A DNA stretch of 23,694 nt from a virus. Shown here in pieces: positions 12,594 to 18,311 of this stretch. The translations under genes were made by a program, and so were the position numbers. Location: positions 1 through 23,694 of IMG/VR virus record IMGVR_UViG_3300037070_010231. One strand, 5' to 3'. A model generated the notes under the pieces. The model saw only the letters and a list, made by a program, of their open reading frames with translations, ran no database searches and was not told the DNA's origin. How positions within the stretch are numbered: position 1 is the first letter of the stretch; each line of letters opens with the position of its first letter.

Positions 12594-12646
12594 GCTGGCT
12601 TACATGGAGCAGTATCAAAAGTTGGATAAAAATATGGAGAATACTA

Positions 12647-14584
12647 ATGACAGCAAAGGTCGTCTATACCGAGTTCGTTAACCTCAAGTCCATCCAAGGC
12701 GAGCTGAAGACGGACAGCCTGCAGCACTTCGCCGCGCTTTGCGCCGCGTCCTACGCGCAGAAAAAGGCGCAGCCGCTGTGCGTGCCCGACGTGCTGCCCG
12801 GCAACCGCCGCGCGTCGGGCGTCGAGCCTATCTCTGCGTCTGCGATCTTTCTTGACTTCGACAAGCCGCAGCTGACCGCGCGCGAGTGCGCGCAGCGCCT
12901 CAAGAAACTGGGCGCGTCGTTCGTGCTTTACCCGACCTACTCCTGGACCGAGGCGCAACCCAAATACCGCATCGTGCTGCCTTTCGGCGCGCCGCAGGAC
13001 ATCGTGACGCGGCGCAACCTCATCGCGCGCATGGAGAAGGTGCTGCCAGGCATCGCGCCCGAATCCTACGACAGCAAGCGCGGCTACTTCGTCGGGCGCA
13101 ACGGCAGATCCGCGCCGGATCCGGTCTGGTTCGAAAAGCTGCCCGCCGAGCAGGTGCAATGGCCCGCCGCCGATCCTGCGCCCAAGGAAGCGCGCGTAGC
13201 GCGCGGCATCAGCGGCAACCCGGCGCAGCTGGCGCAGACGCTGGTCGCCAAGGCGGGCCACAAGCTGGTCGACGGCGAGGGGAGATGGAGCGCCGTCGAA
13301 TACCTCGCGACGCGCGTCAGCGCCAGGAACTACAGCGAGCTCGAGTGCTACGCGCTGCTCGACGAGCTGGTCGGGCGTTACTTCGACGCCAGCGCGGTCA
13401 CGCCCGAAGACCGTTCCAAGTGGAACGCACGCATCGCTTACTGGCTCGCCAAGGACAAGCCGCTGCAAGCCTTGCGCGCCCGCCCCGAGGAGCGCATAGT
13501 TCCTACGTTCAACGACCTGCCGACCACCTTCTCGATCGGCGAGCTCATGAAAATGGACTTGCCGCCCACCGAGTGGGTCGTCGAAGACCTGCTGCCGCCC
13601 GGGCTGGCGCTGCTCGCCGGCCCGCCGAAGATCGGCAAGTCAACGCTGGCCTACGACCTGGCGATGGCCGTGGCCAGCGGCAGCAAGTTCCTCGACCATT
13701 GGGCCACGCGCAAGGCGCCCGTCATCTACTACGACCTCGAGAGCGGCCATCACCTCATCAAGGAAAAGGTCGTGGCGCTGCTGCGCGTGCGCAAGCACGA
13801 CGTCAGGAAATGGAAGCTGTCGTTCAGCCTGGTCTCGCCGGCGGGCGCGGCGGCCGTGGCGCAGGTGCGCGCCGACCTGCAGGCCAACCCGGCAACGCGC
13901 CTGCTCGTCGTGGACATTTTCGCGCGCTTCCGCGACGCGGCGCAAGAGGCGCGCGAGCGCAAGAACGCTTACCTGCTGGAGCACGAAATCATGACTCAGT
14001 TCCAGGCGGTCTGCATGGACTACCCTAACCTGTGCGTGCTGCTCGTGCACCATACCAACAAGCGCAGCACCGACACCACGACCTGGCAGGACGCGATATC
14101 GGGCACGCAAGGCATCGCCGGCGGCACGCACACGAACCTCGTGCTGTCCTCGCCGGTCAAGCCGGGGCTGTCCGAAGAAGACCGCCAGCTGATGCGCCAG
14201 TACGTCATCCTGCACGGCGCGGGCAAGCGCGTCCACGAGTTCGAGCAGACTCTGGCCAAGGCCGGCGACGGCTGCACCTGGCGCGTCTCGGAGCTGACGC
14301 CCGGCCAGGTCAAGGCGGGCAGCGTGCAGCGCGACATCCTGGCAGTCGTCTCGAGCAACCCCGAAGTGATCTGGCCCGCGCCGGCCATAGCCCAGGCGCT
14401 CGGCAAGAACCTCAACACGGTGCGCGAGCTGACGCGGCGCATGACCCAGCAGGGCATGCTCAAGACGACGGGTAAGGGATTTATACTTCCGCAGAACGCG
14501 GAAACGGCGAAGCGCGTAGCTTCCCAGGAAGAGATCTTCGGCCCGGCTGCGAGCGCCAACAGGCCGGTGCGCAAGCAAAAGTAA
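12647..14584 (+). CDS. Primase-helicase (AEP-like domain plus RepA-type ATPase)
   Basis: 645 residues from ATG 12647, with GGAG (12636-12639) upstream; the upstream in-frame extension to 12581 crosses the promoter and is not used. N-terminal ~170 residues: AIFLDFDK (Asp70, Asp72), TYSWTEAQPKYRIVLPF, YDSKRGYFVGRN, the layout of archaeo-eukaryotic-type primase domains in phage replication proteins. The usual His after Ser is Trp100 here. From ~300: VVEDLLPPGLALLAGPPKIGKST (Walker A 325-333), YYDLES, LLVVDIF (Walker B Asp423) and LLVHHTNK, a hexameric RecA-like helicase as in RSF1010 RepA. The C-terminal ~80 residues resemble a winged helix (VIWPAPAIAQALGKNLNTVRELTRRM). It probably primes and unwinds phage DNA. 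Confidence 0.88.
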   Translation: MTAKVVYTEFVNLKSIQGELKTDSLQHFAALCAASYAQKKAQPLCVPDVLPGNRRASGVEPISASAIFLDFDKPQLTARECAQRLKKLGASFVLYPTYSWTEAQPKYRIVLPFGAPQDIVTRRNLIARMEKVLPGIAPESYDSKRGYFVGRNGRSAPDPVWFEKLPAEQVQWPAADPAPKEARVARGISGNPAQLAQTLVAKAGHKLVDGEGRWSAVEYLATRVSARNYSELECYALLDELVGRYFDASAVTPEDRSKWNARIAYWLAKDKPLQALRARPEERIVPTFNDLPTTFSIGELMKMDLPPTEWVVEDLLPPGLALLAGPPKIGKSTLAYDLAMAVASGSKFLDHWATRKAPVIYYDLESGHHLIKEKVVALLRVRKHDVRKWKLSFSLVSPAGAAAVAQVRADLQANPATRLLVVDIFARFRDAAQEARERKNAYLLEHEIMTQFQAVCMDYPNLCVLLVHHTNKRSTDTTTWQDAISGTQGIAGGTHTNLVLSSPVKPGLSEEDRQLMRQYVILHGAGKRVHEFEQTLAKAGDGCTWRVSELTPGQVKAGSVQRDILAVVSSNPEVIWPAPAIAQALGKNLNTVRELTRRMTQQGMLKTTGKGFILPQNAETAKRVASQEEIFGPAASANRPVRKQK

Positions 14585-14587
14585 GCT

Positions 14588-14616
14588 CATTACGCGCCCG
14601 AGCCGGGCACGTAATG
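14588..14616. repeat. Dispersed hairpin repeat, copy 2
   Basis: A 13-bp stem with an AGC loop (arms 14588-14600 and 14604-14616, one mismatch), starting four bases after the primase-helicase stop. It matches copy 1 at 4219-4245 and extends with it through a right flank to about 14630. The T-A to C-G change in one stem pair relative to copy 1 keeps pairing. There is no T-run, so termination is uncertain. Confidence 0.65.
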
Positions 14617-14655
14617 AACGCCAGACGCGTTTCGGGCACGCGCTATGCACGTATA

Positions 14656-14734
14656 TGCTGCATAACGCGCCGAAAGAGCGTTTAAACGCGCCGCAGCAGC
14701 CCCTGAAAAGGCCGTTGCGGCGCTTATTGCAGCA
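14656..14734. terminator. Nested inverted repeats between convergent operons
   Basis: Outer arms 14656-14671 and 14719-14734 are near-complementary. Within or overlapping them are the perfect 12-bp palindrome GCGTTTAAACGC (14678-14689) and an 8-bp stem 14688-14695/14716-14723. The (+) primase gene ends at 14584 and the (-) operon ends at 14760, so a bidirectional stop signal is expected here. No long T-run is seen. Confidence 0.45.
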
Positions 14735-14759
14735 AAATCAGCGGCTTACGCCGCCGGCT

Positions 14760-15056
14760 TCACTTGAACTCCTGCTTCAGCAGGTCCATGGCCAGCGTCC
14801 AGGCCTTGTTCACCAGGTCGAGGTCGGCCTCCTGCATGGCCTCCAACGTATTGCCTTCGTTCCACGCCGGCTCGCGCCCGAGCACGGCCTTGAACGCCTC
14901 GTACATCACCATGTTCGCGTCGCAATAGTCGTGGGTATGGCATATCGACTCATGCGGCTCCGCCATGTTCTCGCCCACGGCCTGCGCCAGCGCCGGGAGC
15001 GTGAGCTCCCGGCGCAGGCCGCTGACGAACTCGCATGCCAGCAGCTGTATCATCAT
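14760..15056 (-). CDS. Conserved hypothetical phage protein, 98 aa
   Basis: ATG 15056 has AAGGAG eight bases upstream. The central 'HESICHTHDYCDANMVMYEAFKAVLGREP' is a pattern I recognise from many short phage proteins (His/Cys cluster, Asp-x-Asn-x-x-Met, Glu-Ala-Phe), all without known function. The C-terminus is a helix ending in LLKQEFK. The His/Cys cluster could bind metal. It is the last gene of the small leftward operon. Confidence 0.65.
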   Translation of the reverse strand: MMIQLLACEFVSGLRRELTLPALAQAVGENMAEPHESICHTHDYCDANMVMYEAFKAVLGREPAWNEGNTLEAMQEADLDLVNKAWTLAMDLLKQEFK

Positions 15057-15057
15057 C

Positions 15058-15258
15058 TCAGATTCTCCTTTGCCTGCGCTCCAGCCTGCGCAGGCGGGAT
15101 TGCTTGCGCAGGAACTTGCCGACCGGCGTGATGCCGCAGCGCGGCCCGCCGAACATCGAGATGCCGTGCCTGCGCTCGTGGCGATTCGTCGTCCAGGCTA
15201 TTAGCCCGACGAACGCCAGGAACAGCAGCGGCCACCCTACCAGCCACCAGGCCCACAT
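15058..15258 (-). CDS. Small membrane protein with basic tail
   Basis: 66 residues from ATG 15258, which overlaps the previous stop as TGATG. Residues 1-23 (MWAWWLVGWPLLFLAFVGLIAWT) form an N-terminal membrane helix. The rest is strongly basic (NRHERRHG ... LRKQSRLRRLERRQRRI), so the tail should face the cytoplasm and might bind nucleic acid or acidic lipids. An upstream in-frame extension to 15351 is out-of-frame reading of the neighbouring gene. Function unknown. Confidence 0.6.
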   Translation of the reverse strand: MWAWWLVGWPLLFLAFVGLIAWTTNRHERRHGISMFGGPRCGITPVGKFLRKQSRLRRLERRQRRI

Positions 15259-15518
15259 CAGTGCACCTGCGGGCGTATCGAGAGCTCTATTGCGTCCTCG
15301 ACCAGGGCCAGCTTGTGCTCCAGCCCTTTGTAGGCGAACACGAGCACCCACGGATCGGGGCTCATCTGCAGCAGCCCCGCGCCGTGCTTCTCGAGGAATT
15401 TCGCCATGGCATCGCGATACTCCTCGAACTGCTCATACTCCTGCTCGTCCTGCCAGCGCGCGGCCAGGTAGTCGAAGTGCGCCACTATGGCGCGCAAGGC
15501 TTGAGAAGCATTTCTCAT
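15258..15518 (-). CDS. Hypothetical helical protein, ~86 aa
   Basis: Two ATGs are possible, 15524 and 15518. AAGGAG is two bases before the first and eight before the second, so 15518 (MRNASQALRA) is preferred. The sequence is acidic and helical (DEQEYEQFEEYRDAMAKFLEKHGAGLL), and its second half (PWVLVFAYKGLEHKLALVEDAIELS) suggests a helical bundle. It is preceded by the hairpin plus Shine-Dalgarno leader repeated in this operon. No known family. Confidence 0.6.
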   Translation of the reverse strand: MRNASQALRAIVAHFDYLAARWQDEQEYEQFEEYRDAMAKFLEKHGAGLLQMSPDPWVLVFAYKGLEHKLALVEDAIELSIRPQVH

Positions 15519-15535
15519 CGTCATATCTCCTTGAA

Positions 15536-15553
15536 GATGGCAAAAGCGCCATC
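15536..15553 (-). promoter_or_regulatory. SD-proximal hairpin, element A
   Basis: Six-base arms (15536-15541 GATGGC, 15548-15553 GCCATC). On the (-) strand the stem is followed by TTCAAGGAGATAT, placing it two bases upstream of the ribosome binding site of the ~86-aa gene. Elements B and C have the same arrangement with changed but still paired arm bases. Confidence 0.6.
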
Positions 15554-15555
15554 GC

Positions 15556-15585
15556 CATGCGCCTGCATTTTACTGCAGGCGCATG
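15556..15585 (-). repeat. Perfect 12-bp intercistronic hairpin
   Basis: Arms 15556-15567 and 15574-15585 are fully complementary with a six-base loop. It lies just after the stop of the 136-aa gene and two bases before element A. There is no T-run on the (-) strand. A role in mRNA processing, stability or partial termination is possible. Confidence 0.55.
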
Positions 15586-15588
15586 CCG

Positions 15589-15999
15589 CTAGCCTTTCTC
15601 TCCTATTATGTTGAGCGCGGCGTAGCTGTTGCTGCAGACCAGCACGCCCAGGTCGCGCCCGTCGCGATACCAGCCTATTGTGCACTTGTCCGAGAGCCGC
15701 AAAGGCAGCTCAGGGCCTTCTCCCGCGGTTATCATGACGCTCATGCCTATGCCGCCGCGCATTTCTCTGACCAGCGCCTTGCAGCCGCCTCCCGTATCCT
15801 GCACCGCGAAGCCCCACTGGCGCCACCAGAGCTCTACTTCATCATCCTCCAGATTAAACTGCGCTTTTACCAAGGACAACTCCGCCTGCAGCACCGCGCC
15901 TTCTTCATCGCCTTCTTCCATGGTGCGGTCCATGACAGACGCCAGGATACAGGCGTAGAGGTTGCGCGCCTTGCGCAGAAACTCGTCATTGTGGTCCAT
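15589..15999 (-). CDS. Hypothetical protein, 136 aa
   Basis: ATG 15999 (MDHNDEFLRKARNLY) with AAGGAG five bases upstream; an in-frame extension to 16065 crosses the intergenic hairpins and is rejected. The N-terminal 45 residues are helical and acidic. The second half is beta-rich: GFAVQDTGGGCKALVREMRGGIGMSVMITAGEG, then CTIGWYRDGRDLGVLVCSNSY. This 'GGGC...L..gg..v.IT' plus 'Gly-x-Tyr-x-Asp-Gly' pattern occurs in uncharacterised phage proteins. Function unknown. Confidence 0.6.
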   Translation of the reverse strand: MDHNDEFLRKARNLYACILASVMDRTMEEGDEEGAVLQAELSLVKAQFNLEDDEVELWWRQWGFAVQDTGGGCKALVREMRGGIGMSVMITAGEGPELPLRLSDKCTIGWYRDGRDLGVLVCSNSYAALNIIGEKG

Positions 16000-16013
16000 T
16001 TTATCTCCTTGAA

Positions 16014-16030
16014 GATGCCAAAGCGGCATC
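16014..16030 (-). promoter_or_regulatory. SD-proximal hairpin, element B
   Basis: Arms 16014-16019 (GATGCC) and 16025-16030 (GGCATC) with an AAAGC loop, followed on the (-) strand by TTCAAGGAGATAAA and the ATG at 15999. Compared with element A the fifth stem position is C-G instead of G-C, so pairing is kept while sequence changes. Confidence 0.6.
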
Positions 16031-16033
16031 ACA

Positions 16034-16055
16034 CAGCGCACCTCGCGGTGCGCTG
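16034..16055 (-). repeat. 9-bp intercistronic hairpin with TCGC loop
   Basis: Arms 16034-16042 and 16047-16055 pair perfectly. It sits 11 bases beyond the stop of the 68-aa gene and just upstream of element B, repeating the two-hairpin arrangement seen at 15536-15585. Confidence 0.55.
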
Positions 16056-16066
16056 CATGCTGCACT

Positions 16067-16273
16067 CTAGGCCTTGCGATAGGCGTTGAAGCCTATGCTG
16101 ATGCCGTTGACATTGATGTTGCCGCCAGTGGTGGCAATGATGTTGCTCTTGCCGCTCTTGGACGCACCCAGCTTCTTTTTGGGGTCGAAGATTACCGCGA
16201 TGCGGCCATCTTCTTGCGACACCACCTCAACGTTGCTGCCCAGGGACAGCAGGACTTCAGCTTTGTTAGCCAT
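16067..16273 (-). CDS. Small conserved phage protein, 68 aa
   Basis: ATG 16273 (MANKAEVLLSLG), with AAGGAG ten bases upstream. The sequence is beta-rich (VEVVSQEDGRIAVIFD), then GASKSGKSNIIATTGGNINVNGISIGFNAYRK. The ending 'S-x-SGK-S-x-x-x-A-T-x-GN ... Gly-x-Asn-x-Tyr-Arg-Lys' is a pattern I recall from many short phage proteins of unknown function. GASKSGKS matches a P-loop by letter, but the protein is too short for an NTPase. Confidence 0.65.
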   Translation of the reverse strand: MANKAEVLLSLGSNVEVVSQEDGRIAVIFDPKKKLGASKSGKSNIIATTGGNINVNGISIGFNAYRKA

Positions 16274-16292
16274 GATGCAATATCTCCTTGAA

Positions 16293-16330
16293 GATGCAAC
16301 CATAGAGCGTGTGCTCCATGAAATCGCATC
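16293..16330 (-). promoter_or_regulatory. SD-proximal hairpin, element C
   Basis: Outer arms 16293-16297 (GATGC) and 16326-16330 (GCATC), and inner arms 16301-16307 and 16314-16320 (one G-U on the (-) strand). Followed on the (-) strand by TTCAAGGAGATAT, as in element A. It precedes the 68-aa gene. Confidence 0.55.
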
Positions 16331-16332
16331 GC

Positions 16333-16357
16333 ATAGCAGCCTGTTGGAGGCTGCTAT
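16333..16357 (-). repeat. 9-bp intercistronic hairpin
   Basis: Arms 16333-16341 and 16349-16357 are perfectly complementary with a seven-base loop. It lies just past the stop of the 93-aa gene and upstream of element C, the third instance of this paired-hairpin layout. Confidence 0.55.
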
Positions 16358-16363
16358 ACGCTG

Positions 16364-16645
16364 CTACTTCTCTAAACCGCGGTTGAAGCGGCTCTGATAC
16401 CAATACACGCAAGCCATTGTTGTATTGCAGCTTTTGTGCTTTTTGTGCACTGATTTGAGTATTGCTTCATTGCTCATTTCAGCGCGGATGCCTTCTCTAA
16501 TAGTGTCAGCGATGCTCTTGCTTTTCTTCGCTTTCTTGCTTGCGCTCTTCTTAGGCTGCGCTGTGACTGCGCTGCTGACTTCTACAGCGCTCATAGCAGG
16601 CGAGCAAATCATTGAAGAAAATTCATTGCTGTCAATGTTAAGCAT
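16364..16645 (-). CDS. Lys-rich small protein, paralogue of the 5846-6295 gene
   Basis: 93 residues from ATG 16645 with AAGGAG seven bases upstream. After a Ser/Val-rich start comes a Lys/Ser/Ala-rich linker (QPKKSASKKAKKSKS), then TIREGIRAEMSNEAILKSVHKKHKSCNTTMACVYWYQSRF. The C-terminal part matches, in the same order, the C-terminal part of the gene at 5846-6295. Base composition is much lower in GC (25 of 60 bases in 16441-16500) than that paralogue, suggesting separate acquisition rather than recent duplication. Possibly nucleic-acid binding. It is the first gene of the small leftward operon. Confidence 0.65.
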   Translation of the reverse strand: MLNIDSNEFSSMICSPAMSAVEVSSAVTAQPKKSASKKAKKSKSIADTIREGIRAEMSNEAILKSVHKKHKSCNTTMACVYWYQSRFNRGLEK

Positions 16646-16664
16646 TTGATATCTCCTTGATTGT

Positions 16665-16684
16665 GCAGCGCATTATTGCGCTGC
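16665..16684 (-). promoter_or_regulatory. SD-proximal hairpin, element D
   Basis: Perfect 8-bp arms 16665-16672 and 16677-16684 with a TTAT loop, followed on the (-) strand by ACAATCAAGGAGATAT and then the ATG at 16645. The stem sequence differs from elements A-C, but position and the CAAGGAGATAT leader are the same. Confidence 0.5.
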
Positions 16685-16869
16685 ATGCTGCGCACGCTAT
16701 GCGCATATGCAGCATGCAGCGCGCTAGCAATTGCTAGCGCAATGCATTCAAGGTAGATTCCATATTGTGAAAGAGCGTTTGCTGCGCGCTATATGTGCTC
16801 AGCGCGTCTTACGCAGCATGCGCTAAGCGCGCATGCTTGCAAGCTGCGAAAAAATTGCGCTTGCAGAAC

Positions 16870-16899
16870 ATTAGACAGCGCGCAGTTGCAAAAGTTCAA
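16870..16899 (-). promoter_or_regulatory. Candidate leftward promoter of the small-gene operon
   Basis: On the (-) strand TTGAAC (16894-16899) and TCTAAT (16870-16875) are separated by 18 bases. The -35 box overlaps the left arm of the inverted repeat at 16895-16920, which could be an operator. It would give a leader of about 215 bases before ATG 16645. Confidence 0.4.
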
Positions 16900-16920
16900 A
16901 TTATTTTTTTCTAATTTGAA
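16895..16920. repeat. AT-rich 9-bp inverted repeat
   Basis: TTCAAATTA (16895-16903) and TAATTTGAA (16912-16920) are perfect complements around a T-rich loop. A T7 run in the loop gives an AT-rich core that would melt easily. Possible operator or unwinding element. Confidence 0.5.
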
Positions 16921-16971
16921 AACAAGCGCTTAGCGCGCATTTCAAGTTAGTGCTGTATAAATTTACAGCAT

Positions 16972-17065
16972 TCGCGCGCGCGTACGCGCACGCGGATGCG
17001 CGCACGCGCTACGCGCACGCACCCGCGCGCGCCTGGCCGCGCGCCCGCGCGCCCGCGCGCGTATG
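16972..17065. repeat. Alternating CG/AC low-complexity tract
   Basis: Almost every base alternates purine and pyrimidine, mostly as CG with some TA, AC and AT steps, which favours left-handed DNA. It lies between two AT-rich stretches. It has no coding frame and no clear repeat unit. Confidence 0.6.
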
Positions 17066-17102
17066 CCATGGCATTGGCCTACAGTTAAAGTATATATTTA
17101 TG

Positions 17103-17152
17103 TAGTCTTAGTAGTCTATTGATTTGATTATATTCTTAGACTACTAAGACTA
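17103..17152. repeat. Perfect 16-bp inverted repeat
   Basis: Arms 17103-17118 and 17137-17152 are fully complementary around an 18-base AT-rich loop. Within each arm TAGTCT/AGACTA recurs. No GC-rich stem plus T-run is present, so it is more like a protein-binding or origin element than an intrinsic terminator. Two smaller palindromes follow (GTTCGC-gt-GCGAAC near 17168-17181; TGTAC-attc-GTACA). Confidence 0.6.
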
Positions 17153-17407
17153 TAGACATAGCTATACGGTTCGCGTGCGAACTTCAGGTGTACATTCGTA
17201 CAGTACTATAAATTAGAATAAAAATCATCAAGTTAGATGCGGGATACTGTGCGTGGCGCGCGTGCGGAGTGACTGGACGCGCGCGGAGTGACTCGCACCC
17301 ACGCGCGGGCGCGCTCCTTCCGCGTCCAGGCGCGCGAGGGGGTAGGTGGGGGCGCGCAAGGGCGCACCGCCCCTTTTACCGGGTTTATGCTACTTCCCGA
17401 CAGGAAA

Positions 17408-17494
17408 CAGGTAACTCTCCAGTACCTGGGAAGTAACAGGTAACTCTCCAGTACCTGGGAAGTAACAGGTAACTCTCCAGTACCTGGGAAGTAA
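17408..17494. repeat. Three perfect 29-bp tandem repeats before terS
   Basis: Identical units lie at 17408-17436, 17437-17465 and 17466-17494. Each carries an internal inverted repeat CAGGTA...TACCTG with a nine-base centre. The array ends 79 bases before the small terminase start. Iterated palindromic units at this place fit terminase binding (pac/cos-type) or replication-initiator binding. There are no spacers, so it is not a CRISPR. Confidence 0.8.
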
Positions 17495-17536
17495 CCCGGC
17501 ACTTATGTGACCCGCGCGCGCGCGCGTGGCGGGGAT

Positions 17537-17566
17537 TTGCGTAAAAGAGCGGCGGCGTGCTATAAG
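17537..17566 (+). promoter_or_regulatory. Possible promoter giving a leaderless terS transcript
   Basis: TATAAG at 17561-17566 ends seven bases before the A of ATG 17574, where transcription would start. TTGCGT (17537-17542) lies 18 bases upstream as a weak -35. No Shine-Dalgarno site precedes that ATG, consistent with a leaderless message. Confidence 0.35.
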
Positions 17567-17573
17567 CTGGCGC

Positions 17574-18311
17574 ATGAGGCAGAAGACATTGAGGAAGAAG
17601 CGCTACGACGTCCCGCAGCGCTACCAGGTATACGACCCGGACACGGGCATACTGAAGCTGGGCCCGCTGCCGGCAGGCCCGGCCAGGAGTATACTCGACA
17701 TCATGGACGAGGCCAGCAAGCGCACGGGCAACGGCCAGGGCATGGTGGAATACCTGGCGCATCACCCGGGCGAGTTCCTGCAGGCGCAACTGCGGACGCT
17801 GCCGGTAAAGCTGGCGGGCGGCGACGGCGGCCCCTTGCAGATCGAGCTGATCGACCCGACGAAGGGCATAACGGTTGAAGGAGAAGTCATTGGCAAGGAT
17901 ACAGCTGCCCGCGAACTGGATCGCAAGGCCTTACCAGGTGCCGTTCTGGCGCGCCATGATGAACAAGGTCAACCCGCTGAGAAGGGCCGCGGTCGTGTGG
18001 CCGAGAAGAGCCGGCAAGGACAGGACGGCGCTGGCGGTGACGAGCGTGAAGATGGCCGAAAAGCCCGCGGCGTACTGGCACATGCTGCCGACCAACGTGC
18101 AGGCGCGGAAGGTGATATGGGACGCCGTCGACCGGCAGACCGGGCTGCCGCTCGTGGACAGGGTGTTCCCAAAGGAGCTCGTCAAGGCCAAGAACGAGGC
18201 CGAGATGGGAATAGAGTTGAAGAACGGCAGCAAGTGGTACGCCGTGGGAAGCGACAACTACAACCGGCTGGTGGGAAGCGACCCGTTCGGGGTCGTGTTC
18301 AGCGAGTATAG
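17574..18311 (+). CDS. Small terminase subunit (probable)
   Basis: From ATG 17574 (MRQKTLRKKRYDVPQRYQ); a GTG at 17526 in the same frame is an alternative. About 105 residues precede the terL start: a basic N-terminus, PDTGILKLGPLPAGPARS, a helical MDEASKRTGNGQGMVEYLAHHPGEFLQAQLRTL, and an ending with IELIDPTKGITVEGEVIG. Position directly before terL and this length fit a small terminase, which recognises phage DNA for packaging. The frame has no stop after the expected end and continues 422 bases inside terL as a Gly/Arg/Gln-rich tail that looks like out-of-frame coding. Whether that tail is made is unclear. Confidence 0.6.
   Translation: MRQKTLRKKRYDVPQRYQVYDPDTGILKLGPLPAGPARSILDIMDEASKRTGNGQGMVEYLAHHPGEFLQAQLRTLPVKLAGGDGGPLQIELIDPTKGITVEGEVIGKDTAARELDRKALPGAVLARHDEQGQPAEKGRGRVAEKSRQGQDGAGGDEREDGRKARGVLAHAADQRAGAEGDMGRRRPADRAAARGQGVPKGARQGQERGRDGNRVEERQQVVRRGKRQLQPAGGKRPVRGRVQRV

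Larger units (their letters stand above)
16646..17573. other. ~930-bp gene-free region with palindromes, CG tract and repeats
   Basis: No open frame here looks like coding. The region divides the leftward small-gene operon from the rightward head operon. In order it holds element D and a run of GCATGC/GCTAGC palindromes, an AT-rich stretch with a promoter-like site and inverted repeat, an alternating CG/AC tract, a second AT-rich stretch with a 16-bp inverted repeat, two direct repeats of GCGGAGTGACT (17264-17274, 17283-17293) and three 29-bp tandem repeats. It is a reasonable candidate for an origin, a packaging site and divergent promoters. Confidence 0.6.

Noticed and set aside
12581-12646. 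Longer N-terminus for the primase-helicase
   Set aside because: The extension would start inside the TATAAT promoter motif, and the residues (Trp/Ile/Ser-rich) do not look like part of the domain.
12604-12681. 25-codon frame (ATG 12604) overlapping the primase-helicase start
   Set aside because: No ribosome site in front. It lies in the leader just after the promoter motif and is not conserved-looking; the primase start at 12647 has its own GGAG.
16067-16273. P-loop-like GASKSGKS in the 68-aa protein
   Set aside because: The protein is too short for a P-loop NTPase and has no Walker B. The motif sits in a phage family pattern (SGKS...TGGN) seen without ATPase context.
17408-17494. CRISPR-like direct repeats
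   Set aside because: The 29-bp units are contiguous with no spacers and no cas genes are near.
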